A stretch of DNA of 64,000 nucleotides from Bdellovibrio sp. BCCA (GCF_037996825.1 NZ_JBBNAC010000001.1:3038001-3102000), one strand, 5' to 3'. Counted from the stretch's first letter, positions 27,073-36,657 are shown. Notes: generated by a model not told the origin, from the sequence alone. Program-made: numbers and translations.

Positions 27073-28703
27073 TAGTCTTGTTTCAAATCAAAACCTTGTT
27101 TCTTGCGGATGAAGGCAGGAACTTCCAAGTTTTGAGAAGAGAATGGAGAGCTAAGAACCTCGCGCGCCATACGACGAGCCTCTTCCAAAGATTGTTGTTC
27201 ATGATCTACGTTCATGGACAATTGCTCTGGATTGTTGTGGCGAGCTTTCAACTCTTGGCTTTCTTTGAAAGCACGAGCTTTAGCCAGCAACAAATCACGA
27301 GGAGAAGCTGCTTCAACTTGCGGTTGAATTGGTGTTGCAACTTCTGGAGTCGATTGTTGAACCGGAGCTTGTGGCATCACGTTTTGTGCTGCTTGTTGCG
27401 CCATTTGCGGAGTCACTGGAGCTACTGGTGGAACAACAACAGTCTCAGTTACCTGGGGTACCTCCTGTTGTGGAGGTTGGGTAAAATTCATCACTTGAGA
27501 TTGCACAGCCGCGATCGGTGGCAATTCAACAGGTGCCATTTGTGGCATCTGAGGCATTGTCGGCATCGCTGGCATTTGTGGGTACTGAGGCATTTGCGGC
27601 ATCACAGGCATCTGTGGCATTTGAGGCATCTGCGGCATTTGCATCATTTGTTGTTGCATATTCATACCACCAAACTGAGCCGCTTGTTGGTTTAAGAAAT
27701 TTTGCATTTGATTTACTTGTGCCATGTCGTTCACAAGTTTCACGTCGTGAGAATCAAAACCCGTTGCGATCACAGTTACTCGAACTTCATCACCCATGTT
27801 GTCGTCGATAACTGCACCGAAGATGATTTCTGCATCTTCATGAGCCGCTTCCGTGATCAAAGTTGTTGCTTCGTTCACTTCGTACAATGACAAGCTTGAG
27901 CTTGCAGTCACGTTGATGATGATGCCGGTCGCGCCATCGATTTTTACGTTCTCAAGAAGAGGAGAAGAAATCGCTGCCGTTGCTGCTTCTACCGCACGGT
28001 TGTCACCTTTTGCAGAACCAGTCCCCATGATCGCGATACCTTTAGAAGACATCACCGTACGGATATCCGCAAAGTCCAAGTTGATCAAACCACGGATATT
28101 GATAAGGTCAGAGATCCCTTTTACCGCTTGCAAAAGAACTTCGTCCGCTTTCTTGAATGTCTCAAGAAGAGGAGTTTTCTCTGCCGCTACAGAAAGAAGT
28201 TTTTGGTTCGGGATCACGATCAATGTATCAACATTGTCTTTAAGTTCAGACAAACCGCCTTCAGCGTGCTTGCCGCGTTTTTTACCTTCAAACAGGAAGG
28301 GCTTAGTGACTACACCGATTGTCAATGCGCCAAGTTCGCGCGCAATCTTCGCAACAATCGGAGCGCCACCTGTCCCTGTTCCGCCACCCATACCCGCAGT
28401 GACGAACACCATGTCCGCGCCTTCCAATTTCTCAACAATTTCATTGTAAGATTCAATCGCAGCTCTGCGGCCCACATCTGGGTTTGCACCTGCGCCAAGA
28501 CCTTTTGTCAAATCAAGGCCCAACTGAATTTTGTTAGACGCTTTATTTGCATTCAAAGCTTGGATGTCTGTATTTGCTACGATGAATTCAACACCAGCCA
28601 TGTTGGATTCGATCATTGTTGAAACAGCATTACTTCCGCCGCCGCCAACGCCAACTACCTTAATGTTTGCACCTATATTGATATTTTCTTCTAATTCAAA
28701 CAT
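27072..28703 (-). CDS. ftsZ: Cell division GTPase FtsZ with long Met/Pro/Gln linker
   Basis: The protein has 543 residues, against 380-390 in most bacteria. The GTPase core is complete: [11 protein letters not shown] and the tubulin signature [12 protein letters not shown]. The extra length is in the linker (about residues 330-515), which includes a Met-Pro-Gln tract and Pro/Gln-rich stretches. The conserved C-terminal peptide [11 protein letters not shown] binds FtsA and other partners. It polymerises into the Z-ring at midcell, or along the filament during multiple fission in predators. GGGGAGGA precedes the ATG. It lies downstream of ftsA. Confidence 0.97.
   Translation of the reverse strand: MFELEENINIGANIKVVGVGGGGSNAVSTMIESNMAGVEFIVANTDIQALNANKASNKIQLGLDLTKGLGAGANPDVGRRAAIESYNEIVEKLEGADMVFVTAGMGGGTGTGGAPIVAKIARELGALTIGVVTKPFLFEGKKRGKHAEGGLSELKDNVDTLIVIPNQKLLSVAAEKTPLLETFKKADEVLLQAVKGISDLINIRGLINLDFADIRTVMSSKGIAIMGTGSAKGDNRAVEAATAAISSPLLENVKIDGATGIIINVTASSSLSLYEVNEATTLITEAAHEDAEIIFGAVIDDNMGDEVRVTVIATGFDSHDVKLVNDMAQVNQMQNFLNQQAAQFGGMNMQQQMMQMPQMPQMPQMPVMPQMPQYPQMPAMPTMPQMPQMAPVELPPIAAVQSQVMNFTQPPQQEVPQVTETVVVPPVAPVTPQMAQQAAQNVMPQAPVQQSTPEVATPIQPQVEAASPRDLLLAKARAFKESQELKARHNNPEQLSMNVDHEQQSLEEARRMAREVLSSPFSSQNLEVPAFIRKKQGFDLKQD
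27535..27665 (-). repeat. MPQ triplet repeat region within the ftsZ linker
   Basis: About 40 codons encode a run of Met-Pro-Gln units ([19 protein letters not shown] and similar) with GGCAT/CTGAGG/CATTTG units visible in the DNA. Imperfect repetition suggests slippage-driven variation in length. Confidence 0.75.
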
Positions 28704-28751
28704 TCGATCCTCCCCACAGAATCAAGGGCCTCCAGCCCTCACCGAGTAAAA

Positions 28752-30005
28752 TTAAAAAATCTGTCCAAAAAAATCTTTGATCTTCTTAGTGATACCGTCG
28801 AGCGACTCACCAATATTGACTTCTTGTTGTTGATTGTGATGAAGCAAATCTTTCTTTTGCCCCAAAGCGTACAACAACAATCCAACAGCTGCTGAGAATT
28901 CTCCAGACTTCACAACATCCGTAAGCCCTCCGATTTCACGAGGCGCACCTCTGCGAACCGGAATATCAAAAATAAACTCACCCATCTCCACCAAGCCATC
29001 AAGTTGACTCGCGCCACCTGTAAGAACAATTCCCGATCCCAACATCGGCATCACGCCACTCATGCGAATGTCATTGGCAACCAAGTTCAGAGTTTCCTCT
29101 GCACGGGCCTCAATAACATCGGCCAAGTCTTTACGAGGAATCACGCGGGCTTTTCTGCCGCCGACACCTTCGACTTCGATAGTTTCGTTTTCATTCACCA
29201 TGGAAGCCATTGCGCAACCATGTTTAATTTTTAAAGACTCTGCCGCAAACTGTGGAGTTCTAAGTCCTACAGCCACGTCATGAGTGAAGTGTTGACCGCC
29301 CACCGGAATTGTCGATGAATGCGCCACACTTCCGTTCACAAAATACAAAGCGTTGCAAGCGCCGCCGCCCATGTCGACAACACACACGCCGAGATTTTTT
29401 TCGTCGTTAGAAATAACGGCTGTTGCAGAAGCCAATTGACCCAGCACAAGGCCGGCAATTTTAAGACCTGCTTTTTCTACGCATTTAACTGTGTTGTTGA
29501 TGGCACTTTGACTGCCTGTCACGATGTGCACGTTGGCTTCTAGACGAATGCCCGACATGCCGATAGGATCTGTGATCCCATCTTGTCCGTCGACTTTGAA
29601 TTCTCTTGGAAGAACGTGAAGAACTGTGCGATCCGCAGGAACTGCCACCGCTTTTGCTGCTTCAATCACGCGATCAATTTCAGAAGCAGTGACTTCGCGA
29701 TTCTTAATTGCGACCATGCCTTTGGAATCGAAAGAGGAAATATGTGTCCCAGCAACTCCCACCCATACTTCAGAGATGGAGTAGCCTGACATCAGTTCTG
29801 CTTCTTCTTTTGCTTTTTTAATAGACTCGGTTGTGGCTTCAATATTGACCACAACGCCTTGGCGAATGCCTGTGTTTGGGGCTCTGCCCACGCCGGCAAC
29901 TTCGATTTTTCCGTCGGGATTGACTGTTCCAATAACGAATGAAACTTTGGTAGAACCAATGTCCAAGCCAGCCAATACCGGTGCTTTCGGTTTTGATGTA
30001 CTCAT
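28752..30005 (-). CDS. ftsA: Cell division protein FtsA
   Basis: The protein has 417 residues with actin-like ATPase motifs. It begins with GLDIGSTKVSFVIG and later has VVDMGGGACNALYFV and GSGIVLTGGASQLDG. The C-terminal amphipathic helix GITKKIKDFFGQIF tethers it to the membrane. It anchors FtsZ filaments. It lies 46 bases upstream of ftsZ and 113 bases after ftsQ, the gap that holds a long structured stretch. Confidence 0.97.
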   Translation of the reverse strand: MSTSKPKAPVLAGLDIGSTKVSFVIGTVNPDGKIEVAGVGRAPNTGIRQGVVVNIEATTESIKKAKEEAELMSGYSISEVWVGVAGTHISSFDSKGMVAIKNREVTASEIDRVIEAAKAVAVPADRTVLHVLPREFKVDGQDGITDPIGMSGIRLEANVHIVTGSQSAINNTVKCVEKAGLKIAGLVLGQLASATAVISNDEKNLGVCVVDMGGGACNALYFVNGSVAHSSTIPVGGQHFTHDVAVGLRTPQFAAESLKIKHGCAMASMVNENETIEVEGVGGRKARVIPRKDLADVIEARAEETLNLVANDIRMSGVMPMLGSGIVLTGGASQLDGLVEMGEFIFDIPVRRGAPREIGGLTDVVKSGEFSAAVGLLLYALGQKKDLLHHNQQQEVNIGESLDGITKKIKDFFGQIF

Positions 30006-30039
30006 CCTTAAGTCCTCACGGATGCTTAAACTTATGTTG

Positions 30040-30117
30040 TAGGACCACCAATTAAAATCATTTTAAAAGGTATTCGAGCCAAATGTGCTCGACTTTAATC
30101 GGTCCTCCAGACTTAAG
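30040..30117 (-). promoter_or_regulatory. Long imperfect stem-loop between ftsQ and ftsA
   Basis: On the minus strand, AGGACCGATTAAA near 30107 can pair with TTTAATTGG...GGTCCT near 30045. An inner hairpin is GTCGAGC-N7-GCTCGA. It lies after the ftsQ stop and ends before the ftsA ribosome-binding site. It might be an attenuator or an RNA processing site. Pairing is imperfect. Confidence 0.35.
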
Positions 30118-30118
30118 C

Positions 30119-30865
30119 TTAGGGATCCTTACGCAACCTGACAAGGACTTTCTTTGACAGATTCGCATCTATGACGCGAGCGTCAAACTGGCGGGAGTCG
30201 AGATAATCTACGACCTGACTTACACGTGCAGCCTTTAGTGCCACTTGATCTTCACCCATTTTTACTTGCACACCGGTTTTGATCAAGGTCATCCAAAAAC
30301 CTTCTTTGTTGTCATAACGAATTTCAGAAATTGTTTTTTTACTGAACGATCCTTCAGCAGGAATTTGTTCAATCACATCCACTGCTTTTTTTCTGAGCTC
30401 TGTTTTCTTCAGAAAAGTTTCACCTTCTAACAGAGCCACATCGGGAGCTTCTTTGGATTCAATCGGATCTAAAAAACTTCCATCTTTAATAATAGGAACT
30501 AATTTTCCATTCTTCGACATGAAGAGAAGTTTCACTTCATGCGGGCGCACGCGCACAGACAAAGTTGCAGGCCAACTGCGTTTGATGTTCAAACCTTCAA
30601 CCCAATTTTGTGAAGAAACTTCGCGCGAGATTTGTTTAAGCTTGATATTCCAAAGAGAAATCCCTTTGTACTTTGCAAGTGCCACCTCAAGAGCATCGAC
30701 ATTTGGTTTTAAAAATTGCTCTTGGCCCACAGGAGGATTTTCTAAAATGACTTCGACTTTGCTGATATTAAAGAATCCGTTTTTGTTCAGATAATAAAGA
30801 GTTCCCGCTACAGAAACAGGAAGAACAATAAATCCAAAGATGAGTTGTAAAACGAGCTTCTTCAC
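30119..30865 (-). CDS. ftsQ: Cell division protein FtsQ
   Basis: The protein has 248 residues. It has a short cytoplasmic head, a membrane helix (LQLIFGFIVLPVSVAGTLYYL) and a POTRA-type domain beginning FFNISKVEVILENP, then the beta domain with SWPATLSVRVRPHEV. FtsQ links the early ring to FtsB/FtsL. The start is a GTG. Gene order ftsQ-ftsA-ftsZ matches the usual dcw end. No ddlB or murB lies between it and murC, which is 5.8 kb upstream. Confidence 0.9.
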   Translation of the reverse strand: MKKLVLQLIFGFIVLPVSVAGTLYYLNKNGFFNISKVEVILENPPVGQEQFLKPNVDALEVALAKYKGISLWNIKLKQISREVSSQNWVEGLNIKRSWPATLSVRVRPHEVKLLFMSKNGKLVPIIKDGSFLDPIESKEAPDVALLEGETFLKKTELRKKAVDVIEQIPAEGSFSKKTISEIRYDNKEGFWMTLIKTGVQVKMGEDQVALKAARVSQVVDYLDSRQFDARVIDANLSKKVLVRLRKDP

Positions 30866-31202
30866 TGAATATCTTTCCGCAAATCCTTTGCTGCCGTGAA
30901 TTTTAGACTATCAAGATCCGAACAAACTTTGAAATGGTGTCCGCAAAACAAGACCAAAGTCGTTCGAAAATAAGAGTTTATAAACAGAAACTGCATTAAA
31001 ACTTATTCATTTTCTTGATCCAGAAAAATTACGAAGTCCTCGGCCTGTCATTTTATTTTCAATTATTTTTTATTTTAGACTCCAAATCACTCGTTTGGCC
31101 GATGAAGACTCATAAATACCGCTCCGACAATTGCACCATTATAACGAATGTATCACGAACACAGGTTCGATAAGAGATACATCAATAAGGAGCGTTAACA
31201 TT
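30866..31202. other. Divergent intergenic region between ftsQ and the chemoreceptor gene
   Basis: 337 bp with no open frame or RNA gene seen. It must hold the promoters of ftsQAZ-lpxH (minus) and of the chemoreceptor (plus). GCCGATGA at 31098-31105 resembles a flagellar sigma-28 -10 element, but no well-spaced -35 TAAA is present. The stretch around 31050-31080 is very T-rich. Confidence 0.5.
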
Positions 31203-32870
31203 ATGAAGTTCAACACGAAAGTTATGGCGAGCATTGTTTTCGCCTGTGTTATTTGTACCGCAGCCGCAGTCTTTGTCTCTTCTGCACGTATCTCTGGGCA
31301 AGGCGAACAACAACTCATTGAAAAATCAAGAGCCATTCTTTCTCGTTTGGAAGCTGTTCGTTCTTACATAGCTTCCCAAGGTGGCCTCGAAGCCAGCATT
31401 GAAAAAGCAACAACAACACATCCTGACGGAAATCTCCCCAAAGAAGCGAAGCTCACTATCTTAAAACAAGTCCCTATCTTTGCCGCGATGAAAGTGGGCG
31501 CAGAGGGCGCAAAGGAAGAAGGCTACACTTTCCGCATCTTCTCTGACGAGCCACGCAACCCTAACAATCGCGCGACAGCCCAAGAATTAGAAATTCTTAA
31601 AAAGTTTGAAGCCGATCCAAAACTGCAAGAGCAAATGGTGTCCACAGACACTGAAACAATTGTGTATCGTCCGGTCCGTCTAACGGCCTCGCAAGGTTGC
31701 TTTAGTTGCCATGGTGATCCAGCGACGTCTCCTTGGAAGAATGGCAAAGACATTCTAGGTTATCCGATGGAAAATTGGTCTGATGGAAAACTGCACGGCG
31801 GTTTTGCCGTGATCTCTAGCAAAGCAGAAGTAAAAGCCGCAGCCATGAATGCCACTTGGTACATTATCGGTTGGTCCACAGGTCTTTCATTCATCGCTTT
31901 ATTTCTAGCGTTTATGTTCTTGAGTAAACCAATGAGAGCTCTTTCTGGTATTGCAGAAAAGCTGCAAGACACTGGAACTGGCGTTGCACACGCAAGTGTC
32001 GAGATCACGAAATCATCTCAAGATCTTAATAATGCCGCAGCTACTGCCGCTGCCTCAATTCAACAAACGACTTCAGCAACAGAAGAAATGTCGAGCATGA
32101 TTAAGCTCAATGCTGAACACACGAACGAAGCAAGAAACCTTGCAGAACGCGCCCAAGGAAAAGCCCGCACAGGCAAAGAGGAAGTTGAGAAACTGATTCT
32201 TTCCATGGACGAAATCGCAAAAAGTTCTAAAAAAATCGAAGAAATCATCACCGTTATCGACGATATCGCCTTTCAAACAAATCTTTTGGCTTTAAATGCT
32301 GCAGTTGAAGCGGCTCGCGCCGGAGAACAAGGCAAAGGATTCGCGGTTGTTGCCGAAGCCGTCCGCGCTTTGGCGCAACGAAGTGCAACCTCAGCCAAAG
32401 AAATTTCGGGTCTTATCAAAGACAGCGTAGATAAAATTGAAAATGGCCATGAAGTTGTGCAAGCAAGCGGCGCGATGCTTAATGAAATCGTTCAGCAAAT
32501 CGAAAAACTGACAGCGTTGAATATCGAAATTTCAACGGCAAGCTCCGAGCAAGCTCAAGGTGTTAATTCGATCAATATGTCGATCAATGAATTAGATCGC
32601 GTGACACAAAACAATGCTTCGGCTGCTGGCGAATGTGCTTCGAATGCGGAAGTTCTTTCAGAGCGCTCACAACAAATGCACTCGATGGTTCAAGATTTGA
32701 TTTTGATTGTTGAAGGCAAACGCAGTGACAACAACGAAGTCGCCACAAAAACAGCTACCAAAATGACGCCGAAGACGAAAACCCCTCCACCTTCAATTCC
32801 GAAAGTGCAGGCGCAAAACCGTCCTTCGACAAATCATGAAGACCTCTTACCACTGAATGATGCATCGTAA
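31203..32870 (+). CDS. Methyl-accepting chemotaxis protein with c-type haem sensor domain
   Basis: The protein has 555 residues. Membrane helix 1 (about residues 8-26) is followed by a periplasmic sensor of the DUF3365/Tll0287 type (about 30-210), with the haem motif C166-F-S-C169-H170. Helix 2 is at about 219-239. The C-terminal receptor signalling domain has the hairpin signature [20 protein letters not shown]. There is no C-terminal NWETF pentapeptide. The periplasmic c-haem suggests redox or gas (O2/NO/CO) sensing. AGGAG lies ten bases before the ATG. An intrinsic terminator follows. Confidence 0.92.
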   Translation: MKFNTKVMASIVFACVICTAAAVFVSSARISGQGEQQLIEKSRAILSRLEAVRSYIASQGGLEASIEKATTTHPDGNLPKEAKLTILKQVPIFAAMKVGAEGAKEEGYTFRIFSDEPRNPNNRATAQELEILKKFEADPKLQEQMVSTDTETIVYRPVRLTASQGCFSCHGDPATSPWKNGKDILGYPMENWSDGKLHGGFAVISSKAEVKAAAMNATWYIIGWSTGLSFIALFLAFMFLSKPMRALSGIAEKLQDTGTGVAHASVEITKSSQDLNNAAATAAASIQQTTSATEEMSSMIKLNAEHTNEARNLAERAQGKARTGKEEVEKLILSMDEIAKSSKKIEEIITVIDDIAFQTNLLALNAAVEAARAGEQGKGFAVVAEAVRALAQRSATSAKEISGLIKDSVDKIENGHEVVQASGAMLNEIVQQIEKLTALNIEISTASSEQAQGVNSINMSINELDRVTQNNASAAGECASNAEVLSERSQQMHSMVQDLILIVEGKRSDNNEVATKTATKMTPKTKTPPPSIPKVQAQNRPSTNHEDLLPLNDAS

Positions 32871-32891
32871 GCTTTACGTATGAATTAAAAT

Positions 32892-32925
32892 AAAAAGGCC
32901 GGGTTTTCACTCGGCCTTTTTTGTT
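32892..32925. terminator. Bidirectional intrinsic terminator
   Basis: A 10-bp stem pairs AAAAAGGCCG (32892-32901) with CGGCCTTTTT (32912-32921). It has T-tracts on both sides and serves the plus chemoreceptor gene and the minus gamma-glutamyltranspeptidase gene. Confidence 0.9.
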
Positions 32926-32930
32926 TTGAT

Positions 32931-34661
32931 TTATTTTGCAATACTGATTCCGATATCTCTCGGGTCTGCGACACCATGAAGCTTATCGCCTTCTTTGGCT
33001 ACTGCCATCACATAACACGGAACAGGTTCAATTTTTACGTCATAACCCATTTCTTTAAGTCCTTTTAAAACTTCCGCGGAAGGTCCCGGCGGATCGATGT
33101 AAAGAACATCCGGTTGCCATTGATGATGATAGCGGATTGCTGTCACCGCATCGTAAAGAGGTAATTTGAATTCGACGTAGTTTAAGATCGTCTGCGCTAC
33201 ACAGCTGATAATGCGTGTTCCACCCGGCGCACCCACAGCCATGAAAGGCTTGTTGTCTTTCATCAAAATTGTTGGCGACATGCTACTAAGTGGAGTTTTC
33301 CTTGGAGCAATGGCATTGGGTTTTCCACCAATGGCACCAAACAAGTTCGAACTTCCCTCTTGGGCTGAGAAATCATCCATTTCATTGTTAAGCACAACAC
33401 CTGTTCCAGGAGCCACAACGCCCGAACCCATCCAGCCATTGATCGTTTGAGTTGTGCTTACAGCATTTCCTTTGTCATCCATCAGTGAAATATGCGTTGT
33501 CTCTGTGGATTCATAAGGAGCCGGATTTCCCGCTTCGACTTCTGAAAGTTTTCTTGCGTGATCCAAGCGCACTTCTTTGCGACGTGATTCAATATATTTC
33601 GGAGAAATCAAACCCTGCACAGGAACTTTTGTGAAATCCGGATCACCCAAATATTTTGCGCGATCTGCGAATGACGATTGCAAAGCAGAGGATGCCAGGT
33701 GAATGGAGTTTTTAGATAAAAAACCTTGTTTTGCGAGATGATCGTTTTCAAGAAAATCCAAAAATTGAATAACATGCACTCCACCCGAACTTGGAGGCGG
33801 CATTGAAATGACTTCGTAGCCGTCGAAGTTTCCTTCAACGGGTTTACGCCATTTCACTTGGTATGAAGAAAGATCTTTGTAAGAGATTAAACCTTTTTCC
33901 TTTTTAGAAAGATCGACGATGGATTTCGCCACGAAACCCTTGTAAAAACCGTCTTTTCCTTTTTTAGCGATAAGCTGCAAAGTCTTCGCTAGGTCTTTTT
34001 GCACAAGCACAGTTCCAATAGCCGGAACATTGCCTGAAGCATCGAGGAAGATCGCTTTTGCTGAAGGGTCTTTACGAATTTGTTCGACACGATTTTCCAA
34101 GGCTTTATGAAATTCTTCATAAATGGGAAATCCATTTTCCGCCAAATGAATCGCGGGCTGCACGACTTTTTCAAGAGGTAAGGACCCAAACTTTTTATGA
34201 ATTTCGATAAGTCCTGCCACCATTCCTGGAACTGCAACAGCTAAGACACCGTTCTGTGATAGATCTGTATTGGCCTTGCCATCTTTTCCCACGTACATGT
34301 TTTTAGTCGCACGCAGCGGGGCCCTTTCGCGAAAATCAATCGCGTAAGTCTTTCCTGTTTTTGCTTCATGGAAAAGCAGAAATCCGCCGCCGCCAATTCC
34401 TGTAGACTGCGGTCTTTCAACAGACACCGTAAATGAAGCCGCCACCGTGGCATCAATAATATTTCCACCTTGAGCAAAAATTTCTTCGGCCGCTTTACTA
34501 GCGTAGCGACCTTGTGTGGAGATCGCGAATTGAGTCCCAAAGGCCTCTGCCGTGCTATGATCGTCACGCTCTTTCGCCGTACGAATCACCGACGAACTTT
34601 CTTTCGGTGTTTGACAACTTGTCAGAAATAAAAGACCCGCAACTAAAACAAATTTTTTCAT
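32931..34661 (-). CDS. ggt: Gamma-glutamyltranspeptidase, lipoprotein
   Basis: The 576-residue protein has the lipobox FLTSC at residue ~16. The precursor is autocleaved before the catalytic Thr in ESTETTHISLMDDKGN, and later conserved blocks are GSGVVAPGTGVVLNNEMDDFS and PLSSMSPTILMKD. GGT transfers or hydrolyses the gamma-glutamyl group of glutathione outside the inner membrane. It could help scavenge Glu/Cys from prey glutathione. It is the only minus-strand gene in the island between ftsQ and murC. Confidence 0.95.
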   Translation of the reverse strand: MKKFVLVAGLLFLTSCQTPKESSSVIRTAKERDDHSTAEAFGTQFAISTQGRYASKAAEEIFAQGGNIIDATVAASFTVSVERPQSTGIGGGGFLLFHEAKTGKTYAIDFRERAPLRATKNMYVGKDGKANTDLSQNGVLAVAVPGMVAGLIEIHKKFGSLPLEKVVQPAIHLAENGFPIYEEFHKALENRVEQIRKDPSAKAIFLDASGNVPAIGTVLVQKDLAKTLQLIAKKGKDGFYKGFVAKSIVDLSKKEKGLISYKDLSSYQVKWRKPVEGNFDGYEVISMPPPSSGGVHVIQFLDFLENDHLAKQGFLSKNSIHLASSALQSSFADRAKYLGDPDFTKVPVQGLISPKYIESRRKEVRLDHARKLSEVEAGNPAPYESTETTHISLMDDKGNAVSTTQTINGWMGSGVVAPGTGVVLNNEMDDFSAQEGSSNLFGAIGGKPNAIAPRKTPLSSMSPTILMKDNKPFMAVGAPGGTRIISCVAQTILNYVEFKLPLYDAVTAIRYHHQWQPDVLYIDPPGPSAEVLKGLKEMGYDVKIEPVPCYVMAVAKEGDKLHGVADPRDIGISIAK

Positions 34662-34725
34662 CCTTAAAATCCTTCTTTGTTTGTTAGTATTCTAAAAAGC
34701 ATTCAAAGGTGAAGTCCAGACAAAG

Positions 34726-34743
34726 GCGTCTCAAAATGAGACT
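34726..34743. repeat. Palindrome GTCTCA-AAA-TGAGAC, copy 2
   Basis: It lies within a larger inverted repeat, AGGTGAAGTC (34707-34716) with GACTTCACCT (34740-34749), in the divergent gap between ggt and the CHAT-like gene. It is nearly the same as the element at 24381-24396. It is probably an operator or a repeat element, and the larger arms followed by GCCTTTTTC could also act as a terminator-like stem. Confidence 0.55.
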
Positions 34744-34837
34744 TCACCTGCCTTTTTCGTCACGTGTTAAAGGAATGGATCACCAACTGCGCTCTACAAT
34801 TCACTAGCGTGGATACGAACTTGCACTAAAGAAGACT

Positions 34838-36652
34838 ATGATCAGACTCATGGCTTCGATTTTAGGACTTCTCATTTTTACAGCTCTTTCCGCTGGGGCT
34901 GCGCCGAAGCGCATTTGCACGATGACTTTAAACTCCAGTGATGAAAAAGAAGTTCTTAAAAATATGTATGGTGGTCAGGATGTAGAGATCACGGAACTTG
35001 TTCCAGAGAACAAGGATCCTTCATGGCTCGCTCGCGCTTGCCAGTCTGGAATTCAATGTGACGTCCTGCTTGTCTCCGGTCATTTTGGTGGTGTGTTTTT
35101 TGGTGAAGGCGTTAGCACCACTTTGGATTTAAAAGAAATTGAGAAATTGAGCTGCGAAAATTCTTGTCCAGGAATTTTAAGTCATCCTAAAGATGTTTTT
35201 CTTATGGGCTGCAACACTCTGTCTACCAAAGCTCCAGACAAAAGATCTATCGAAGAATACGTCGAAGTTCTTATCCACAATGGTTTCCCCCGTGACCTCG
35301 CCGAGCGCGTGGCTTTTGCTCGATACTCGGAATATGGAATGAGCATCAGTCAGATTTTTTCTTCCGCCTTTCAAGGTGTAGAAAGACTGCATGGCTTTTC
35401 AAGCACGGGCCCGTTGGGCAAAGTCGCTGCTCCCCTGCTTCGCCAATCGTTAAAGAACACAAGCAAAGATGTGTTTTTTAATAAAGGCCCCGATACGAAT
35501 CGATTGAAACAAGTTTTTGCTGGAACAAGTTACCGCATGGTTCAGCCAGCTAAAGATGTTGATCCCAACTATCGCGCTTTAACTTGTAAGACGTATTCAC
35601 AAAATCAGGATCAAAACAAAGAAGCCATCGTCTTTTTATCCAAGAAAACAAATTTAAAAAAATATTACGAGCCTTTATTAGAAGCGACCAAAAACCCTTC
35701 ATTTCTTCACCTGCTTCAGGAAGCTGTCACAACATCAACCGAAGCTCGACAAAATTTTCAAAGCTTCTTCGAAGAAATTGGCGTGGCTAAATCTTTGCCG
35801 CTAAAAATGAAATTTCAGTTTTTAGATTTACAAGCAAGCCTTGGGCTTATTCCGTCGGTCGTGAAACAAGACCAACAAGAAAGACTTCTGCGTCAAAGGC
35901 TTGCTTCGGGTCTAAACTTCATAGTGACGGATCAATTTTGTGCGATGAAAGATCTTCTGCAAAACACGGAACTTCATGGCGCTTGGATTCGTGCCTCTGC
36001 AGAAGGAAATCCGTTTCTTCCACGACTCAGTCAATGTTTTGGAAGTTACGATGAAGACATAGAAAACGTTCTAAAGTCTATGACTGCAAGTCAGGACTCA
36101 TCATTGCGTCGTGAAGCTATTCGCGCTTTATCTTCACGTATCAGCTGGAATGACAAAATCACAATCGCCAATATGTCAGCTTCATGGCCCCGCCGGGATC
36201 GCATAGATATGGCTTACTTCTTAAAGCTACCCCTTTCTTCGGAAAGATTGAGCCCTCGGGTACAGACATGTTTGTACGAAGCTAAACAGAAATCGACAGC
36301 AGAAGGTCGCGATGGATACCGTTGGTATTGCCACAATGAATTTGAAACGGAGATTGATTCGCCCTTAAAATGCCATCAGATCGCGCGCGAATTTGAAACG
36401 CAAAGTGTAACTGGAATGGATTGGCAGTGTTTGACCCGCTTTACTGGCGAAATTCATTTAGGGGCATGCCTTGAAGCCGCCGATAGAAATATCGATCCTG
36501 AAAACTCCGATGATGTTCGGTGGTATTGTTGGAGTAAGCTTGCAAATCAAAGCCAGCTCAGTCGCTCTGAATGTCTGGCTCTTGCTTCTTCGATGAAAAT
36601 TCAAGGCAATAGATTTAAGGCCAACTGGAACTGCATGAACAGAATCCAGTAG
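34838..36652 (+). CDS. Secreted protein with caspase/CHAT-like His-Cys signature and Cys-rich repeats
   Basis: The protein has 604 residues. A signal peptide spans about residues 1-21. Residues 73-130 show CDVLLVSGHFGG (His82) and later DVFLMGCNTLS (Cys125), separated by about 43 residues including DLKEIEKLS. Hydrophobic strand-His-Gly and strand-Gly/Ala-Cys-Asn-Thr is the active-site arrangement of clan CD peptidases such as CHAT and caspases. Residues 440-470 resemble HEAT-like helices. Residues 478-599 contain four 32-35 residue repeats, each C-x(18-19)-C with a Trp two before the second Cys, suggesting disulfides. Catalysis is not proven. A weak TACAAT box lies at 34795-34800. Confidence 0.7.
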   Translation: MIRLMASILGLLIFTALSAGAAPKRICTMTLNSSDEKEVLKNMYGGQDVEITELVPENKDPSWLARACQSGIQCDVLLVSGHFGGVFFGEGVSTTLDLKEIEKLSCENSCPGILSHPKDVFLMGCNTLSTKAPDKRSIEEYVEVLIHNGFPRDLAERVAFARYSEYGMSISQIFSSAFQGVERLHGFSSTGPLGKVAAPLLRQSLKNTSKDVFFNKGPDTNRLKQVFAGTSYRMVQPAKDVDPNYRALTCKTYSQNQDQNKEAIVFLSKKTNLKKYYEPLLEATKNPSFLHLLQEAVTTSTEARQNFQSFFEEIGVAKSLPLKMKFQFLDLQASLGLIPSVVKQDQQERLLRQRLASGLNFIVTDQFCAMKDLLQNTELHGAWIRASAEGNPFLPRLSQCFGSYDEDIENVLKSMTASQDSSLRREAIRALSSRISWNDKITIANMSASWPRRDRIDMAYFLKLPLSSERLSPRVQTCLYEAKQKSTAEGRDGYRWYCHNEFETEIDSPLKCHQIAREFETQSVTGMDWQCLTRFTGEIHLGACLEAADRNIDPENSDDVRWYCWSKLANQSQLSRSECLALASSMKIQGNRFKANWNCMNRIQ

Positions 36653-36657
36653 CCCTT

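Noticed and set aside
27078-28622. Long plus-strand frames across ftsZ (205, 198 and 164 residues)
   Set aside because: They are antisense shadows of ftsZ with Leu/His/Arg-rich composition and no ribosome-binding sites.
31076-31105. Sigma-28 (flagellar) promoter for the chemoreceptor
   Set aside because: GCCGATGA resembles the -10, but the nearest TAGA/TAAA-like -35 is at about 18 bases, not the usual 15.
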